In this document: in pieces, positions 22,766 to 34,227 of the stretch
How positions within the stretch are numbered: position 1 is the first letter of the stretch
Layout: each line of letters begins with the position of its first letter
From: Asterionellopsis glacialis
Taxonomy: Eukaryota; Bacillariophyta; Plagiogrammaphyceae; Rhaphoneidales; Asterionellopsidaceae
Assembly (NCBI GenBank): GCA_014885115.2
Contig: WKLE02003012.1
Coordinates: forward strand, 867-50,114
Direction of reading: 5' to 3'
Length of the DNA stretch: 49,248 bases
The notes under the pieces: model-generated
Told to the model about the DNA's origin: nothing
What the model saw: the letters and a program-made list of their open reading frames with translations, nothing else
The model's database searches: none
Program-made: the position numbers and the translations under genes

Positions 22766-23105
22766 ATAGACACTACATTGTTTCTAAAATACAGAAAATC
22801 ACAAAGTTCATTTTTAAAATAGACATATATATATATGTTTATGAAATAATATGAAAACATGATATGTAAATACAATCAAGTTCAAATGGCTCTCCAAGTC
22901 TCCACTGTATAAAATGTGCATCATATATCCAATCCACGTATTTCTTGTTTCCTTTACGTACACTTTCACCTTGCATTCTGACAGTAGGAATTTTTCTTCT
23001 TCTCACTCTTGTCACGTAGTACAAGATACCTTGTAATGTAAAATTAATTTTGTAGATACGTCCTGTACATCTTGAAAACGTAGTAATCAAAAAGTAGTCA
23101 TCTCT
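22766..23105. other. Tail region between M3 peptidase and vWD gene
   Basis: It presumably holds both 3' UTRs. On the minus strand the vWD reading frame stays open for about 88 codons after its stop (reading VRRRKIPTVRMQGE, YVDWIYDAHF), with no ATG start or clear splice sites. Confidence 0.4.
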
Positions 23106-24564
23106 TTACTTTTTATGGGGCATGACTGCGTCTTTGTAAGGCAAGACAGGTCTGACAGGAATGGCACATGCACACCTATCCTTTTGAGATTCCTGCAATT
23201 TAGGAGGGAATTCCTCGAATGGATTGTATTCCCTACAAAGGTAAGGATTGCAACTAACCTTTAAGGATGGGACACATTTAGGGACACACTTTCCTCCATT
23301 CTTCTCACAAGCATTTCTAGGTGCTGAAATGCACACAGGATCTTTACAATCTGGATGTTTGATAATTACTGGATCGACGTAAGCAGGTTGGCATGCAAAA
23401 TTCTTATTACCTGTAACTATTACATCATACAAACAATTATTCCGAAGTTCAGGATATATAGCAGGAATATCATTGCATGTCCTGTTACAATCAATTTCGT
23501 CTGCATTAACTAGATCCCTGCCTTGATCCCTGCCTTCTTCCCTCTTACAAGGGAAAACCTGATCGTGTGTGTGTATATATTATATAATATATAGTATAAC
23601 AACAATAGGAAAACAGAAACACTTCACTTGAGTTTACAAAATAATAATAAACATCATGTCAGTATCGTTTCAATACTTACCTGACCTTCTGGTGGTTCAG
23701 GAAAATCTCTTCCACACTCTGGTGGGCCTTCACATGCACCATTTAGAGAAGGAAAAATACTTTCACCAGGTGTTACCTGCCACTCCTGAGCCCACAGAAA
23801 TGTGTCAGTAGTAGTAAATGGGGTACCAGCACGGTCAGCAACACCACCCGAATTCCAGGATCCACACATGCCTTCCGCATTCATGAATAAGGCACCATTG
23901 CCTTGAACTTGGACAGAAAAACCATAAGTATATTGAATGATGCGAATGAAGAAATCATTAGTGCTGCTAGCACCAAGATCAATTTCATATACTGGGTAAG
24001 GTGACACCGTTGTTGTGATGGGATAACCTCCCAAATTGGAAGGTGTAGTAGCAGGAGGAGAAGACTCCAGCACCAAGTCATCACCGTTAATTCGTACACC
24101 AACACTGTCAATAGAAGAATAGCCTCCCTGAGGCTTGGTTGCAATTTGTACTTCCAATGAAAGTGTGTCATTTGGATCACTAGGATCTGCTATCTTCTTG
24201 ATCAAAACGACTTCGCATTCTCCTTGATAATCATACCAAGTACCATCCCATGTATGAAAATGTGGATCTGTGTTTATAAAGTTTTCATTGATGAAAGAAT
24301 CATATTTCGATAACAAGAAGAAACACAAGGTTATGTGTCAGCGTCTAGTACAGAAGGGAGCAATCGAGAAACACAAAAACTATAAACAAAAACCTGGTAA
24401 ATTTAACAATAGTTTCTGAAGTAATGCTTGTAAAGTAAAAATTCGTAGAACTCACCGGGATGACACCCACAAGATGCTTCGTCATATAGTCCTAAGCCAT
24501 TTGTGATGGAGGGGAGTAATGTGAGCAGCGTCAACTGAACGAAAGACAAAATAGAAAGCTTCAT
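23106..24564 (-). CDS. Secreted von Willebrand factor D-domain protein, 382 aa, three exons (paralogue A)
   Basis: Exons are 24456-24564, 23681-24267 and 23106-23558 (109+587+453 = 1149 nt). Donors are GTGAGT and GTAAGT, and acceptors are AAACACAG and CGATCAG. Residues 1-25 are a signal peptide (MKLSILSFVQLTLLTLLPSI). The vWD domain runs from DPHFHTWDGTWYDYQGEC (37) to about 190 and includes GMCGSWNSGG (169-178). A Cys-rich tail follows with CNRTCNDIPAIYPELRNNC, NACEKNGGKC and CNPYLC. vWD domains in other organisms mediate multimerisation and adhesion in extracellular proteins, so a wall or adhesive role is plausible but inferred. It is a close paralogue of the gene at 26024-27520, sharing signal peptide, exon phases and Cys pattern. 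The two are transcribed away from each other. Confidence 0.88.
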
Positions 24565-26023
24565 AGTAACCCTTTTGCTGTTGTATGATGAGTAATTCTT
24601 TCAAATCTTGCTTTCTGAGTATAAAAAATATGAATCAAGTAAACGAGAGACTATGATTGATGCTCTAATTTTTTTTGAGTGGAACCGTTTTCTCTGTTGC
24701 CTTTTTCTGAAATTTTGTATCCACCAATGAGTCGATACTGATCGATGTGTACCAGGTACCGTACCGGAAGTAACTGGTCGGTATTGTTTTCCTACAGCAG
24801 TGGTAGCAGTAGCTAGCGACTTCATAATAGTTGGCGCTTTTCTACTGTATGGTTCGTTTTTCGACTATAGAAGTACAAACTAGTGATACGTCTAACAGAC
24901 CGTATATGCTCGTACCCTCTGACGGTAATCACTTCTTAGGTGGTACCTTCGAAACTAGGTAACATATTATTATGTGAATTATGCCTGGAACTGGTTGTCC
25001 GTAGATCCTACTACTGGTGTCAGTCTTTTTTCCCCTTTCTCCGCTACATATTATTATAAGAGATATAGACTACCGTAAACAGTAAAGTAATATTATAGCT
25101 CTACTACCAGGTAGGTTGTCCTCTGGGTACAAAACGATTACACGAACCGAACTATACATCTTTTATGATTCACGATCGTGATTGAGGTTATCTTCTGTAA
25201 TAATAAAGCAACTGATAGATAATTTAACGGCTTATCCGACAATATGCTTTTATTTTAACGGCCGTCGTTTCTATTCGCTGTGCATTTTTTACAGACAGTA
25301 ACTGGTAACCTTTTGAGTTTTCTCTACTACCTCGTAATCCAAGCAGATGAGTACCGATTGATCTGTCACAAGGTTCTCGTTTCAGGTGACATTACATGGT
25401 ATGTCAGAAACAACCATATAATAGTATTATTTGTATTGTTCAGTCTGGACAAAAGTGCAAAAATCTAAAATTCACGACTAAAATGGAAAGCTGTAATGAA
25501 ATACCAATTGACATGAATACTCCTTGTTCTTGAAGCAGAAAACAGATCCTTCCGCGGATGAACCATATCAAGGTAGCCCTGTTTACGGATAATACATACT
25601 AAGACTGATTCTAAGATCAACAGGAATGTAGAGTCACGAACCGAAAAAAAGAGCTTCCTTTTCTGAAAGTTTTGTCTCCGTTGTTTTTTTAAATAATAAA
25701 ACTTATACTATACAGTGCAGTGATACGAAGATATTCAGAACCTACGTAGGTCTAATTATTAGATCCTACCTTCAGTGGTAGTCCTACACGAGTCCTACAA
25801 TCCTAGGTCCCAGAGTAACTAGCAGAAGGCAGAAAGAAGTATCGACTCATTCGTGTATGGATCTTCTCTAGAGAGAGAGAAAATTTCTGAAATAAAACAT
25901 AGAAAACAGTTTCCTTAAAAATAGGACACGGGTCTCTCATTATTCTTAGTATTCGAAAAAAAAGATTGAAAAGATACACAAAACATAAAACAAAGCGAAG
26001 ATTTCTGTTGCTCATAACTCACT
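24565..26023. promoter_or_regulatory. Shared divergent upstream region of the vWD paralogues
   Basis: A 1459-bp region separates two head-to-head ATGs, with no convincing gene. It holds TACCAGGTA at 24750 and 25105, and a TCTCTAGAGA palindrome at 25865 (about 150 bp before the plus-strand ATG). Possible co-regulation is inferred from the arrangement. Confidence 0.5.
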
Positions 26024-27520
26024 ATGAAACTTTCTATTCTGTCTTTCATTCAGTTGACGCTGATTACATTGCTTCCATGCTTTACAAATGTTGCTGGACT
26101 GGGTTTGTACGATAATGCAACTTGTGGATGCCATCCTGGTAAGTTACGTTATGTTATCTTATTTGGTGCACTTTGTAGGTCAATTATGCATTTGATTCCT
26201 CCGTCGCGTTACGTCTGTCACAATTTTAAACTGTGTTGTAATACTCCATTTCTCGACTAACCCATTCACACTCTAATTTTCTTACTAATTCCTAAATAGA
26301 TCCACATTTTAATACTTTTGATAGCACATGGTATGATTTTCAAGGAGCATGCGATGTGGTTTTGATCAAAAAGATAGACCCTGTTGGAAACAGCATTGAG
26401 TTGCATATCGCAACTGAGCCTAGAGGTGTTTATTCTGCTATTGTTAGAGTCGGCCTTCGAATCAACAATGAAGTTCTAGATCTTGTTGATTCGGATAACT
26501 TCACTGCCGAAGTTCCTACTTCATTAGGTGGTTTCAGTGCCACGGCAAGTGTATCTTCCTTTGAGCAAGTTGCTGAAGTAGATCTCGGCGGTGGTTATTT
26601 TATTCGCATTACAAATTGGGTAACTACTTGGTCGCCGGGTTTGTCAATCCAAGTTTTTGGCAATGGTGATTTGTTCCAGAACAGTGAAGGCATGTGTGGA
26701 TCCTGGAACTCTGGTGGAGTTGCTCGCCGTGATGGATCACCATTTAGTAGTACAAATACGACTACGTGGGCAGAAGAATGGCAGGTACAAGACTCTGAGA
26801 AAATCTTTGATACTGTCAATGATGCGTGTCTAGGTCCTGGTACGTGTGTACAGGACTTTCCATTTGGAACAACTGACGTAAGTCATCAAATATATTGGAG
26901 TATTCTTGAATTTTATTTCTGGATTGTTTCACTGAGTGCCAACTTTTTCTTTACCGTGTATCATCTTCTAAAACGGATTCCAGGAGGGTTGTAACCCAGA
27001 TGTCCCGAAAGAAATACGTCACCAAGCAGACCATGCTACTGCTCCCCGTGACGGGACAGGATCAAGAAATCTATCTAATTTGAAGTGTACAAGGACATGC
27101 AATGATATCCCTGCTGAATATCCCGAGCTTCGGGCAAATTGTTACTATGATGTGATTGCTACAGGTATATCTGAATATGCATGCCAACCTACCTACGTAC
27201 GGCCTGTGATTATCAAGCAACCCCCTCCTTGCGACGATCACGAGTGTGTGTCTGTGAAACCAAACCTTTGCGAAAAGAATGGTGGAAGGTGTGTCAAAGG
27301 TTGCGTTACGTCTTCAAAATTCACTTGCAATCCACTCCTTTGCACTGAAGTGAGAGGGGCAGAAATGCCTCCTCGGGACCTTGCTAAAAATGCAAAATTG
27401 AAGGGCACAAACAAGAAAGCGGCAAGGGCAGCCGCACAGGAGACGAAAAAAGACGACTGTGATTGCGCCATTCCTGTTCGGCAGGTTCCCGTCCTCCAGG
27501 CACAGCTTGTAGATGTATAA
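26024..27520 (+). CDS. Secreted von Willebrand factor D-domain protein, 409 aa, three exons (paralogue B)
   Basis: Exons are 26024-26138, 26300-26877 and 26984-27520 (115+578+537 = 1230 nt). Both donors are GTAAGT, and acceptors are CTAAATAG and ATTCCAG. Intron phases (1 then 0) match paralogue A. The signal peptide is MKLSILSFIQLTLITLLPCF. The vWD domain starts DPHFNTFDSTWYDFQGAC and includes GMCGSWNSGGVARRDGSPF. The Cys tail carries CTRTCNDIPAEYPELRANC, ACQPTYVRPVIIK, LCEKNGGRC and CNPLLC, ending DCDCAIPVRQVPV. Compared with A it has a longer, basic insertion (NAKLKGTNKKAARAAAQETKK) before the final Cys pair, and its third exon begins with an extra 40 residues. Function is as for A and not established. 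Confidence 0.9.
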
Positions 27521-28761
27521 AGTGCAACCTTTTCTTTTTCTTTCTATCTTTCTGTTGAATTATTTTCAAACACAGAAAAATTGTATCCATATAATTATTG
27601 TATGAATCATCCAGCGTGTACATGTATCATGAATTCATCATTGCGAACAAGATTTAGTGAGAAATGGAGCATGTTAATCTGAAACCCTAAATCATTTATA
27701 ATTTAAATTGCATTGTCAGCTTTCATTAGGCTTTCACATCGGTCGAGAGCTACACTTTAACCTAAAAACCCATATGTCTTTGTCCCAAACCTACTCTGAT
27801 ATTGTATTCGTCTTCCGGGACTACTGTATTGTTTAGAACGATTGATAAGTATTCCCTACTATCTTGCTTGCTCATTGTTGGCCAGGGATAATTGAAGAAT
27901 GTCGTAATGGCAGAAACACAAAAGATTGAATGATATGGGACATTGACTGTGAGACTGACTTGTGTGAAGTCAAGCAGACAAACGCAAGAAAAGATCTGAA
28001 AAGATAAAAGAAAGGTATTTTAAAATAATTAATTATATAATATCTTGCTAATTTTTTTCACCGGATACAATTCATACAAACAATATCTTTATTTGTTGTA
28101 TTAATTCTTTCACCGTTAGAAAGACAACTGAATAGTTAAAAGATATTTAACATGCAAAGCTTGTTGACCTCTAAAAAAATATAAACATACCAGTGGTACA
28201 GTTACACGTTACTCTAGTATGTACCTGGTAATCTAGACACAAACAAGGCTACTACTACTACCAGGTATAATGTTGACAATATTTGAAAGTTCTTCCGTTA
28301 TCCTGCCGGACTTCTTTGTCAACTGTACTTGATGTAGTCCTATCCTGCCATTACCGCTATGTCCCTGGTGGGTAGACTCTACCAGGTAAGGTACTACGTT
28401 TATGCTCTCTAGCGGTCCTTCTCTGCTCTTTTTTTGCGCTTCTCATCTGTATTGCCCCATTTTTGTGTTGAGTATAATTAACTAATGGCTTTGTGTTCAG
28501 GAGTAGAAGTATTGTACCAACGATAGTGAGTGTTTTGGTTCGAAAAACAAGTAAAAGGAATCGGAGGACACATCAGGATGTGTACTCCAGATGATGGTGT
28601 GTGCTGAACAACAACCTTTGTAGTTTCTATCTTGTTCATATTCATTCAAGTCTTCAATAAAGTGACGGAGAGAGAAGTCCAACACGCGGCATATTATTAT
28701 AGAGTTATTGTTTTTAGGAATATTTAGAGTATTGTTATTTCATCCAAATTAGACGACAACA
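27521..28761. other. Upstream region of the BioF-like gene
   Basis: No gene was seen. It contains three TACCWGGTA palindromes within 170 bp (28222, 28259, 28380), which lie 370-540 bp before the BioF ATG. Confidence 0.5.
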
Positions 28762-30390
28762 ATGGAAGAACGTTTGAAGACACAACTCACAAAAAGGCGT
28801 CAAGAAGGGACAATCCGGAAATTTCTTTCGCCTGATCAACAATTTACAAATGAGCAACGCCATGCGATTGATTTTTCAAGTAATGATTATCTTGGATTGG
28901 CTCATTGTCCAGATCAAGCATCTCGTGTAGAAAAATCATACAATAATAAAACACATGATCAATTTGAAGAAAGATACTCTAATGAGAAACAACAAACGAA
29001 TTCAACAGCACCAACACCAAATTCCCATGATACTGCAAAAAAATTTAAATTATTAGGTGCTACAGGATCACGATTATTATCAGGTGATTCTTATTATTGT
29101 CAAGCATTGGAAAGGTGGTTAACCAAGGTCCATAATCGTGAATCAGCTCTCATCATGAATAGTGGATACGATGCAAATTTATCTGTCATGTCATCGTTAC
29201 CACAATCGAATGATATTGTCATCGTTGATGAATTAGTTCACAACAGTATTTTGATGGGTTTGCGCATGAGTCGTATAACACAACAACAAATACGGAAGTT
29301 TTCACATAACAATATGAAAGATCTTGAAAGTTTGTTGCACCATGAAGTAAACATCACTAAGAACAAGAAACAAACAAGCAAAGAAGATATTAGTAGCAGT
29401 AGTCAAATTTTGATTGTTGTAGAAAGTGTGTATAGTATGGATGGTGATGTTGCACCTCTGGTGGATATTTGTAACTTAGCAACAAAATATAATGCCCATG
29501 TGATTGTAGATGAAGCGCATGGTCTTGGAGTTTATGGACGTACAAATGTGGAACATTTACAACTTCCGGAAGAAAGACAAGACAAGCAAGATGGAAAAGA
29601 TTATGACGATGATAATGCACTCAAGACTCCTCCGCTATTATCCTTCTCTACCAAGAAATGTCACAAATCGGTGGTAACTGATAAGATTAGCAGTGGCGGT
29701 GCTGTGTGGGGTGGGACAGGTGTATTGGCAGCATTCGAGTTGGAATCACACCCAGCTTTGTTGTGTTCAGTTCATACATTTGGTAAGGCAGCAGGATGTC
29801 ATGGTGCTGTCGTCTGTGGATCTGCACTGTTGATGGAATATTTGATTAATTATGCAAGACCGTTCATTTATTCGACAGCCTTACCACCCCATTCACTGGT
29901 CACAATTGAAGAAGCCTACAAAACTATGATTTCACCTGCGACTACTACCAGTGGTGGTAGTTGTGGTGATGCAATACGAACACATGTATTTCAACTTGTA
30001 TCCGTATTTCGTTGTAAAATGTTAAAGGCATTGGATGAAGCAGCATCCGCAGCAGCAACAAAAAATGGTATTATGTTGTGGCCAAGTCCTTCACCTATAC
30101 AGGCATTGGTTGTTCCCGGAAATGATGTTTGTATCGCGTATTGTCGTAGAATCCAACAAAAGAGTAGTGGTAGTATACTTTTATATCCTATTCGTACTCC
30201 AACAGTTCCAAAAGGACAAGAACGTGTACGCATAATCTTACATGGGCACAATACAAAAGAACAAGTTGAATATTTGGTGTATATTCTTTTAGATACACTT
30301 GTTGAAATGGATTTAATCACATTACCACTGTGGGAGAAACAGCAACAACAGCAACATGACAAGATGATTCGAATTCGATCTAATTTGTAA
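28762..30390 (+). CDS. bioF: BioF-like alpha-oxoamine synthase (8-amino-7-oxononanoate synthase), 542 aa
   Basis: PLP-dependent enzymes of this family join an acyl-CoA with an amino acid. BioF makes 8-amino-7-oxononanoate from pimeloyl-CoA and alanine in biotin synthesis. Family motifs are FSSNDYLGL, GATGSRLLSGDS, ALIMNSGYDANL, DELVHNSILMGLRMS, VVESVYSMDGD, VIVDEAHGLGVYG and HTFGKAAGCHGA with the PLP lysine at K342. The protein is about 150 residues longer than bacterial BioF because of low-complexity insertions (about 56-90, 203-213 and 275-318). There is no N-terminal target peptide. The last three residues are SNL, a variant peroxisomal PTS1. 2-Amino-3-ketobutyrate CoA ligase is the main alternative, but the DYLGL/GSRLLSGD context favours BioF. 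It is a single exon. Confidence 0.82.
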   Translation: MEERLKTQLTKRRQEGTIRKFLSPDQQFTNEQRHAIDFSSNDYLGLAHCPDQASRVEKSYNNKTHDQFEERYSNEKQQTNSTAPTPNSHDTAKKFKLLGATGSRLLSGDSYYCQALERWLTKVHNRESALIMNSGYDANLSVMSSLPQSNDIVIVDELVHNSILMGLRMSRITQQQIRKFSHNNMKDLESLLHHEVNITKNKKQTSKEDISSSSQILIVVESVYSMDGDVAPLVDICNLATKYNAHVIVDEAHGLGVYGRTNVEHLQLPEERQDKQDGKDYDDDNALKTPPLLSFSTKKCHKSVVTDKISSGGAVWGGTGVLAAFELESHPALLCSVHTFGKAAGCHGAVVCGSALLMEYLINYARPFIYSTALPPHSLVTIEEAYKTMISPATTTSGGSCGDAIRTHVFQLVSVFRCKMLKALDEAASAAATKNGIMLWPSPSPIQALVVPGNDVCIAYCRRIQQKSSGSILLYPIRTPTVPKGQERVRIILHGHNTKEQVEYLVYILLDTLVEMDLITLPLWEKQQQQQHDKMIRIRSNL

Positions 30391-30755
30391 AGGCAGACGA
30401 GGAGGGGGGAGTTGATTTCTGTTCTAGAAAAAGTCAATTAAAATCATCCAACATGAAACTTCCCATCGACCTATAAAATAGAGGCACATAGGCATACACA
30501 CGAACACATTATGATTCCCACAAAACTAATTTTCTAACTCGTTTATACTTTAGAACCAAAAAAATGTCTCTTTCCACAATGTATATCGACCTGTTTTCAA
30601 ACCAGTTATTTGTTGCATGTATAAAGTGATTCAAAGCAATTCAGAGTTGATATAGCATTTCACCACTCATTCGTCCCACAAATGTTCATCGTTAACGTAA
30701 TATTATGTGTGTGAACTACTTAATAATATTGTTGCCTTTTTTCGTCTTTTTTGGT
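30391..30755. other. Convergent intergenic region
   Basis: It lies between the BioF stop and the stop of the minus-strand carrier. No gene was seen. It presumably carries both 3' UTRs. Confidence 0.5.
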
Positions 30756-31940
30756 TTAGACTGCATATTTGACATAGGCATCACGGATTAATTGAACAGA
30801 AATGAACATCGACACTGTATGTCCACCACATCTCATATAGTAAGGTAAGAATCCTTCGTATAAGGCCTTAATACCATTTTCAGTAGCTACCTTACTCAAG
30901 GTTTGTATGGTTCCTGTATAGGGGAGTTTGCCGGTCGTAGGGTCAGCCTTTTGCGATGCCATACGATTCTTCGATGCCTCTAAAGGCATGGTGACAATGG
31001 AATAAATCAATCCACTTGTCATGGCGGCACAGAAAACGTTAGGGATTGAGTTTTTGGTCTGATTGAATTGTTCGGTATAGAATACTTTGAATTGATCCAG
31101 GGTTGCGACCTGGAATACACCCACCATCATGGCACGGTTCACAAATGGTCCACTACCTCTCCAAAAGGCAGCTAAACCTTCTTCCTTGACAATACGAGTT
31201 GCGGTATCCATGACATTTTTATAATTACGACGTTGATCAGGTGGCAATGTAGCATCATTTGACATACGAACTGTAGCAACTTCAGCAGGACAAGAAATAT
31301 ACGCTGCCATTCCACCAGATATGGCACCAACTGCAACACTGTTTGTTTATTGTTTGTGGATGATAAGTTACGTTTTCAAAGTTATGATTGTACGATCAAG
31401 AAAAATGGTGTAAGAAAGCAGCATTTGTCTGTGGAAAAGAAAGAGAGAATCATTCTAAAGAGAGTCGTTACGAAGAAACCAAATCCGTTTATGCAGAAAG
31501 CATTCACTCGAAAAAGTTCATTTTCTCCTTCAACAATAAACAAAGTCAAAAAGTAATATTCATACTTGTACGTACCGCGATGCAAAGTCGGTCGTTCCAC
31601 GGTATTCATGTAATAAATCACGAAAGGTTTCAAACAACCCAAATCTCGAAGATGCATAAAAGATTTGTCGGATTAATCCGGCAGGTAAACCATCATACAA
31701 ACTCATCCAACCATGTTGCTTAATCATTCCCTGAAATGAGAATGGTTTGCCTTGGGTACTTGCTAAATTCGATCGTACAGCTACAGTATTGGCTGGATGA
31801 ACCACAGCCCAACCCATCATACCACCTAAACCAGATGTAGCAAAAATTAAACCTTTCCCAAGTTGTGGGGTGGCTGGTGCAGCAGCTGTTGAGCCTCCTG
31901 CAGGTGATGTTGCCATCCAAGATTTCGTTGGTGAATACAT
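30756..31940 (-). CDS. Mitochondrial carrier, oxoglutarate/malate type (SLC25), 315 aa, two exons
   Basis: Exons are 31576-31940 and 30756-31338 (365+583 = 948 nt). The donor is GTACGT and the acceptor is AAACAAACAG. The frame opens earlier at a GTG, so the start was taken at the first ATG (MYSPTKSW). Three repeats of about 100 residues carry carrier motifs at HPANTVAVRSNL, CPAEVATVRM and MPLEASKNRM. The (M)xxxSNDxxLPxxxRRNYKNVxD linker and the VNRAMMVGVFQVATLDQFK segment resemble the 2-oxoglutarate/malate carrier (SLC25A11), which exchanges these acids across the inner mitochondrial membrane. The length fits the family (about 300-315). The substrate is inferred from overall resemblance. Confidence 0.9.
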
Positions 31941-32605
31941 GATGGGATACGAAAGTGACCTAATGCTTGTCCTTATCGTCACTAACTACGTATGACCAAA
32001 AACACCAAATTGAGATGGGTGCGTATGATATTATGATGGGAAAGGAATTATTTTTCTCTTTTGCACCACACTCTCTAGAGAGGTCCTGGGTAGAAATAAA
32101 TGTTGACTTTGTTTTCCTCTTCTCGGAATAAGAACATTCGCATAGTTCGCATCTTGGCATCTTTTTTTCTTGTGGCCTTCCTTTACGGGGATAGTCAGTA
32201 GTTATGAGTTACGCGTGTTAGGTGCGCATAGTTTTGACCCAAATTTCATATTACCTGCACGTCACACTTTGTCCACGTTGGTATGTGTGGCAGAGGACAA
32301 CGAGCCAGCGAGCCAGGGACACCCCATCAGCATTACCAAAACAAAAATTCATACCTGGTACGACGTGTTACGGACGGGTGGTACGTACTAGAATCTTCCT
32401 TTTTTATATAAACATATTCGGGCGCTTGTGCTATAATATTACATATTATTTCTGTCGGAGGGAGGGACAAGATATCGTACATGGACATCTTCGGTCGAGA
32501 AAGATGACACTTCCTTGACTTGCTTTCAAAACACAACAAAGAACATATTGCGTTTCTCGAACGCATGCTTGTCGAGAGAGTATTATTTGTCTAACTAATC
32601 ACACA
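31941..32605. promoter_or_regulatory. Divergent promoter region (carrier / phosphatase-like)
   Basis: It contains the palindrome CTCTCTAGAGAG at 32071-32082, about 130 bp before the carrier ATG, and TACCTGGTA at 32352, 254 bp before the phosphatase-like ATG. Confidence 0.45.
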
Positions 32606-33466
32606 ATGATGAAATCATTGTTTTTTGCATCCTTCTTCGGAACACCACTAGTTTTGCGTTCTGTTGTGGTATTGTTACTGATACGAGTAGAGTCAAGTTA
32701 TGGATTGTCCACATCGACATTCAACACTCCTAATATTCCGGGTAGTAACTTACCACCTTTGGTACCCTTGGATGATTTAAATGCATTGCGTCAACACCAT
32801 TTCTTTTCAGCGACCAGTAATTGGGTTATACCTGGAAAGGTCATGCAGGGACGTAATCCAAATTCAGGACGTGGTTCTTCGACCGAACGTGTCCGAGCCT
32901 TACGACAAGAAGGGAATGTATGTACCTTTGTTTGTTTACAAGCCGAAATTGAACCACAACAATTAGATGGGGTCGTATCTACTGGAACAGACAGTAGTAG
33001 TAGCAGCACTAGTAGCATTGTGATGGGTGGATCGCAAGATTACAAAACCAACCCCATGCCTGGATTTACATCCTATGCACAAGATGCCTTGAACGTACAA
33101 CCCACTGTCCCGCCTAAATTTGTACATTTTGGTATTCGTGATTTTCAACCAGCTGAATCTTTGGATGAATTGGAAACATTGATTATGCACTTGAAAGATC
33201 GTGTATTGTCTTCGGATGAAAATGATGTTTTGTATCTGCATTGTTGGGGTGGGAAAGGACGTGCTGGACTTGTAGCTGCATGTTTGTTGGGAGCATTGTA
33301 TAACGATGTTGCAACTCAAAGGATGGACGCTGAAGAAGCCTTACAACGAATCCAAACATATTGTGGAATACGAAATCAAGGCATGGGAGTTGAAATTAAA
33401 TCACCTGAAACAGAAGGACAAAAACAACAAGTACGTGACTTTTTCAAATTAAAGTTAATGGTATAG
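32606..33466 (+). CDS. Dual-specificity-phosphatase-like protein with signal peptide, 286 aa
   Basis: The active-site loop is HCWGGKGRAG (residues 212-221), a Cys-x5-Arg signature with C213 and R219, as in cysteine-dependent phosphatases. The preceding VLYLHC strand and the following AACLLGAL helix fit the fold. An Asp-bearing loop (FGIRDFQPA) upstream could supply the general acid. Residues 1-33 form a hydrophobic signal or target segment, so the mature domain may be in the secretory route or plastid rather than in the cytosol. The loop Gly-Gly-Lys-Gly differs from the classic GxxR loops but keeps Cys and Arg. The exact substrate is unknown. It is a single exon starting MMKSL at the first ATG. 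Confidence 0.8.
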   Translation: MMKSLFFASFFGTPLVLRSVVVLLLIRVESSYGLSTSTFNTPNIPGSNLPPLVPLDDLNALRQHHFFSATSNWVIPGKVMQGRNPNSGRGSSTERVRALRQEGNVCTFVCLQAEIEPQQLDGVVSTGTDSSSSSTSSIVMGGSQDYKTNPMPGFTSYAQDALNVQPTVPPKFVHFGIRDFQPAESLDELETLIMHLKDRVLSSDENDVLYLHCWGGKGRAGLVAACLLGALYNDVATQRMDAEEALQRIQTYCGIRNQGMGVEIKSPETEGQKQQVRDFFKLKLMV

Positions 33467-34227
33467 CAAATTTAAAATATATTAGAAATGTATCATCCCA
33501 CAAGAAGAGATACATCTATGGAGAGATTTCTAGAGTGTCTTTACCAGGGTAACAGGTAGGACTGGAAGAGGAGGGGGTGGGAGAGACACCCCAATATGGT
33601 TGAACATGCTTCTTTCAAATCATCATGATTTTGCTTTTTCAGTCACCCATGTTGAATTAATGTTGCTCCTGTGGGTGACAAAAATTGTCCATTGTAGACT
33701 AGCCCTAACTATGGCGAGCGATACGTTACACGAGAAAATGGTAAGACGTACAGACAAAACGAGAACGCTTCTAAAAGAAGAAGGAAGAAAAAAAGTATGC
33801 GAAATGACGTCATTTTGGTGGAACGGAACGTGAGATTCGTGCCATTGGTTGGTCGGTTTGAATGACAAAATCTAGTTTGTACTGTGAATCTACGTATAGT
33901 TAGTTCCAGTACTTTTTTTACGACGTCGTCTCACATCTGCTGGAATCTTGGTCCATTGTCCTCACATCTTCATGAAGAAAACGCACGTTTCGTGACAAAG
34001 GTGCGGAATTAGTAACTTTCCGTTTGATACTCCCGTGTGTTCTCATTGGTGATTTCAACCTAAGGCGAGAAGAAAAAGAATTCGGTATGAGAGAAAGATC
34101 AGATTGATATTTGAGAATTGTTCCGTTCCGAACTTCCTATATTTATTTTGGCCTTGTTGATCAAGCCATCTGTTTTTAAAAATCATACATGCTCATCGTA
34201 CAATAAAATAATAATTGATCAACTAAA
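33467..34227. other. Intergenic, no gene accepted
   Basis: A 77-codon ATG frame at 33600-33833 has no recognisable domain and no clear promoter context, so it was not called. Confidence 0.45.
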
